A program made the translations under genes and the position numbers. Below, one piece after another: positions 21,210 to 22,361 of a stretch of 22,361 nt of DNA. Under the pieces are notes generated by a model. It made no database searches, was not told where the DNA came from, and saw only the letters and a program-made list of their open reading frames with translations. Numbering within the stretch: position 1 is the stretch's first letter; each line of letters starts with the position of its first letter. Origin of the DNA: Litoribrevibacter sp041590855 (GTDB lineage: Bacteria; Pseudomonadota; Gammaproteobacteria; Pseudomonadales; Litoribrevibacteraceae); NCBI GenBank assembly GCA_041590855.1, contig JBFHTA010000032.1, forward strand, positions 1-22,361, given 5' to 3'.

Positions 21210-22361
21210 ATGCCGAACTCCGCCAATCAGCCCACGTCGGCCAATCAAACAACGAAAAACAGCCAAGCAGCAAACACCCCCACAGGGAGCCAAGCAGAGT
21301 ATCAAACCGATTATCTGGTGATTGGCGCGGGCGTCGTCGGGTTGGCCATTGCAAAGGCATTATCCGATGCCGGAAAGCAATGTTTGGTGGTTGAAAAGCA
21401 GGCGCGTTTCGGGGAAGAAACCAGTAGCCGAAACAGCGAAGTCATACACGCAGGCATCTATTATCCGCAAGGCTCTTTGAAGGCTCGACTCTGTGTTCAA
21501 GGCAAACAACAGCTGTATCAATATTGTCAGGAAAGGCATATCGCTCATTCGGCCTTGGGCAAATTGATTGTTGCAACAGCGCCTTGCGAAGAAGATCAAT
21601 TAGACATAATTCAACAAAAAGCACAGAACAACGGGGTAGACGATCTTCAACTGATCTCTGAATCCCGTTTTCATACATTGGAATCCCGAATCAAAGCAAC
21701 AGCCGCCCTTTTTTCACCATCGACAGGTATTGTCGACGCTCATCAACTGATGCTTTCCATAGTGGGTGACATAGAAGATGCTGGTAACGCCATCGTCTAC
21801 AAAGCCGAAGTCATTGAAATAGAAGCCACACATCCGGGTTGGCGAGTGACCATCAACAACCAGGGCGAGCAACTCACACTGGCTTGCCGTTGGTTGATCA
21901 ATGCTGCAGGCCTTCACGCCAACACGCTGGCCAGCTATTACATGGAAGATGCACCTAAACTGCACTTTTGTCGTGGCCTGTACTTCAGTTACCCTGGCAC
22001 TCATTTATTCAAACATTTAATTTATCCGGTGCCGGAAAGAAACACCGTCGGCTTAGGGATTCACGCAACCCTGGATATGGCAGGCCAAGTGAAATTTGGC
22101 CCGGATACCCATTATCAATCTCACATTGATTATCAAATGCCTTCGGCAGAGGAACTCGCCAACATCAAAGCCCACTGGGTATCCGCGATTCAACGTTACT
22201 TCCCCACACTGGAGCCCGAAAAATTGCAACCCGGTTATGCGGGTATTCGCCCCAAATTAAGCGGGCCAGGCGAAGCCGCGCAGGACTTTCGTATCGAAGG
22301 ACCGGAAACGCACGGTCGGGATCATCTCATTCAGTTATTCGGCATTGAATCCCCTGGGCTG
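21210..22361 (+). CDS. FAD-dependent oxidoreductase, LhgO-like (L-2-hydroxyglutarate oxidase/dehydrogenase family), 3' end outside window
   Basis: The frame is open from ATG at 21210 (GGAAGGG upstream) to the last base, 384 codons. After an unusual 31-residue Asn/Gln/Thr/Ser-rich N-terminal extension, a Rossmann FAD-binding motif appears (DYLVIGAGVVGLAIAKAL, GxGxxG at 39-44, with E62 closing it). RNSEVIHAGIYYPQGSLKARLC (74-95) is typical of LhgO-type members of the DAO family, as are STGIVDAHQLM, WLINAAGLHAN, and the late YAGIRPKLSGPGE segment. This family oxidises L-2-hydroxyglutarate to 2-oxoglutarate, passing electrons to quinones. A different 2-hydroxyacid substrate cannot be excluded. 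No other start lies between the extension and the Rossmann fold, so the extension is probably real. Confidence 0.88.
   Translation, partial: MPNSANQPTSANQTTKNSQAANTPTGSQAEYQTDYLVIGAGVVGLAIAKALSDAGKQCLVVEKQARFGEETSSRNSEVIHAGIYYPQGSLKARLCVQGKQQLYQYCQERHIAHSALGKLIVATAPCEEDQLDIIQQKAQNNGVDDLQLISESRFHTLESRIKATAALFSPSTGIVDAHQLMLSIVGDIEDAGNAIVYKAEVIEIEATHPGWRVTINNQGEQLTLACRWLINAAGLHANTLASYYMEDAPKLHFCRGLYFSYPGTHLFKHLIYPVPERNTVGLGIHATLDMAGQVKFGPDTHYQSHIDYQMPSAEELANIKAHWVSAIQRYFPTLEPEKLQPGYAGIRPKLSGPGEAAQDFRIEGPETHGRDHLIQLFGIESPGL

Overview
The window is a chromosomal stretch of a mid-GC gammaproteobacterium, most likely an aquatic or marine lineage of the Oceanospirillales/Alteromonadales/Pseudomonadales kind. 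The evidence is gene content: an MSHA-type pilus locus, a YibN-GrxC-SecB block followed by GpmI-EnvC-CtpA-YibQ (close to the E. coli order, with ctpA added), and a monofunctional HisB. I cannot name the genus from sequence alone.

Region 1 (1-8034, minus strand) is one tightly packed MSHA pilus assembly operon. In transcription order it holds mshI (PilM-like), a PilN-like gene, mshJ (PilO-like), mshK (PilP-like), mshL (secretin), mshM (ExeA/GspA-like AAA ATPase), mshN (TPR protein) and mshE (extension ATPase, cut by the window edge). Most junctions overlap by 4 to about 17 bases, and several genes appear to use TTG or GTG starts. Together they form the inner-membrane alignment platform, the outer-membrane pore and the motor. 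Upstream of mshI is a four-copy 15-bp tandem repeat.

Region 2 (8240-10606, plus strand) holds trmL (tRNA wobble methyltransferase) and a PglL-type O-oligosaccharyltransferase, which may glycosylate the neighbouring pilin system.

Region 3 (10620-12246, minus strand) is a rhodanese-grxC-secB cluster ending in a rho-independent terminator.

Region 4 (12247-17689, plus strand) holds gpmI with a double terminator, then envC, ctpA and a YibQ-family divergent polysaccharide deacetylase. The last three act in the envelope (division amidase activation, periplasmic proteolysis, probable polysaccharide deacetylation). gpmI and yibQ each have a terminator-like hairpin at an unexpected place near their 5' ends.

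Region 5 (17740-20224, minus strand) is a histidine block hisB-hisH-hisF. hisA, usual between hisH and hisF in related bacteria, is absent. The 325-bp gap instead holds two nested inverted-repeat modules built on a shared ATCC[A/C]T core. This is the most unusual non-coding structure in the window.

Region 6 (20370-22361, plus strand) holds a PanM/PanZ-like GNAT protein, a small single-span membrane protein of unknown function, and the first 384 codons of an LhgO-like FAD-dependent oxidoreductase that runs off the end.

No rRNA, tRNA, CRISPR array, transposase, integrase or phage gene was seen. I did not find a convincing new multi-gene system; the best candidates for something undescribed are the non-coding repeat structures.
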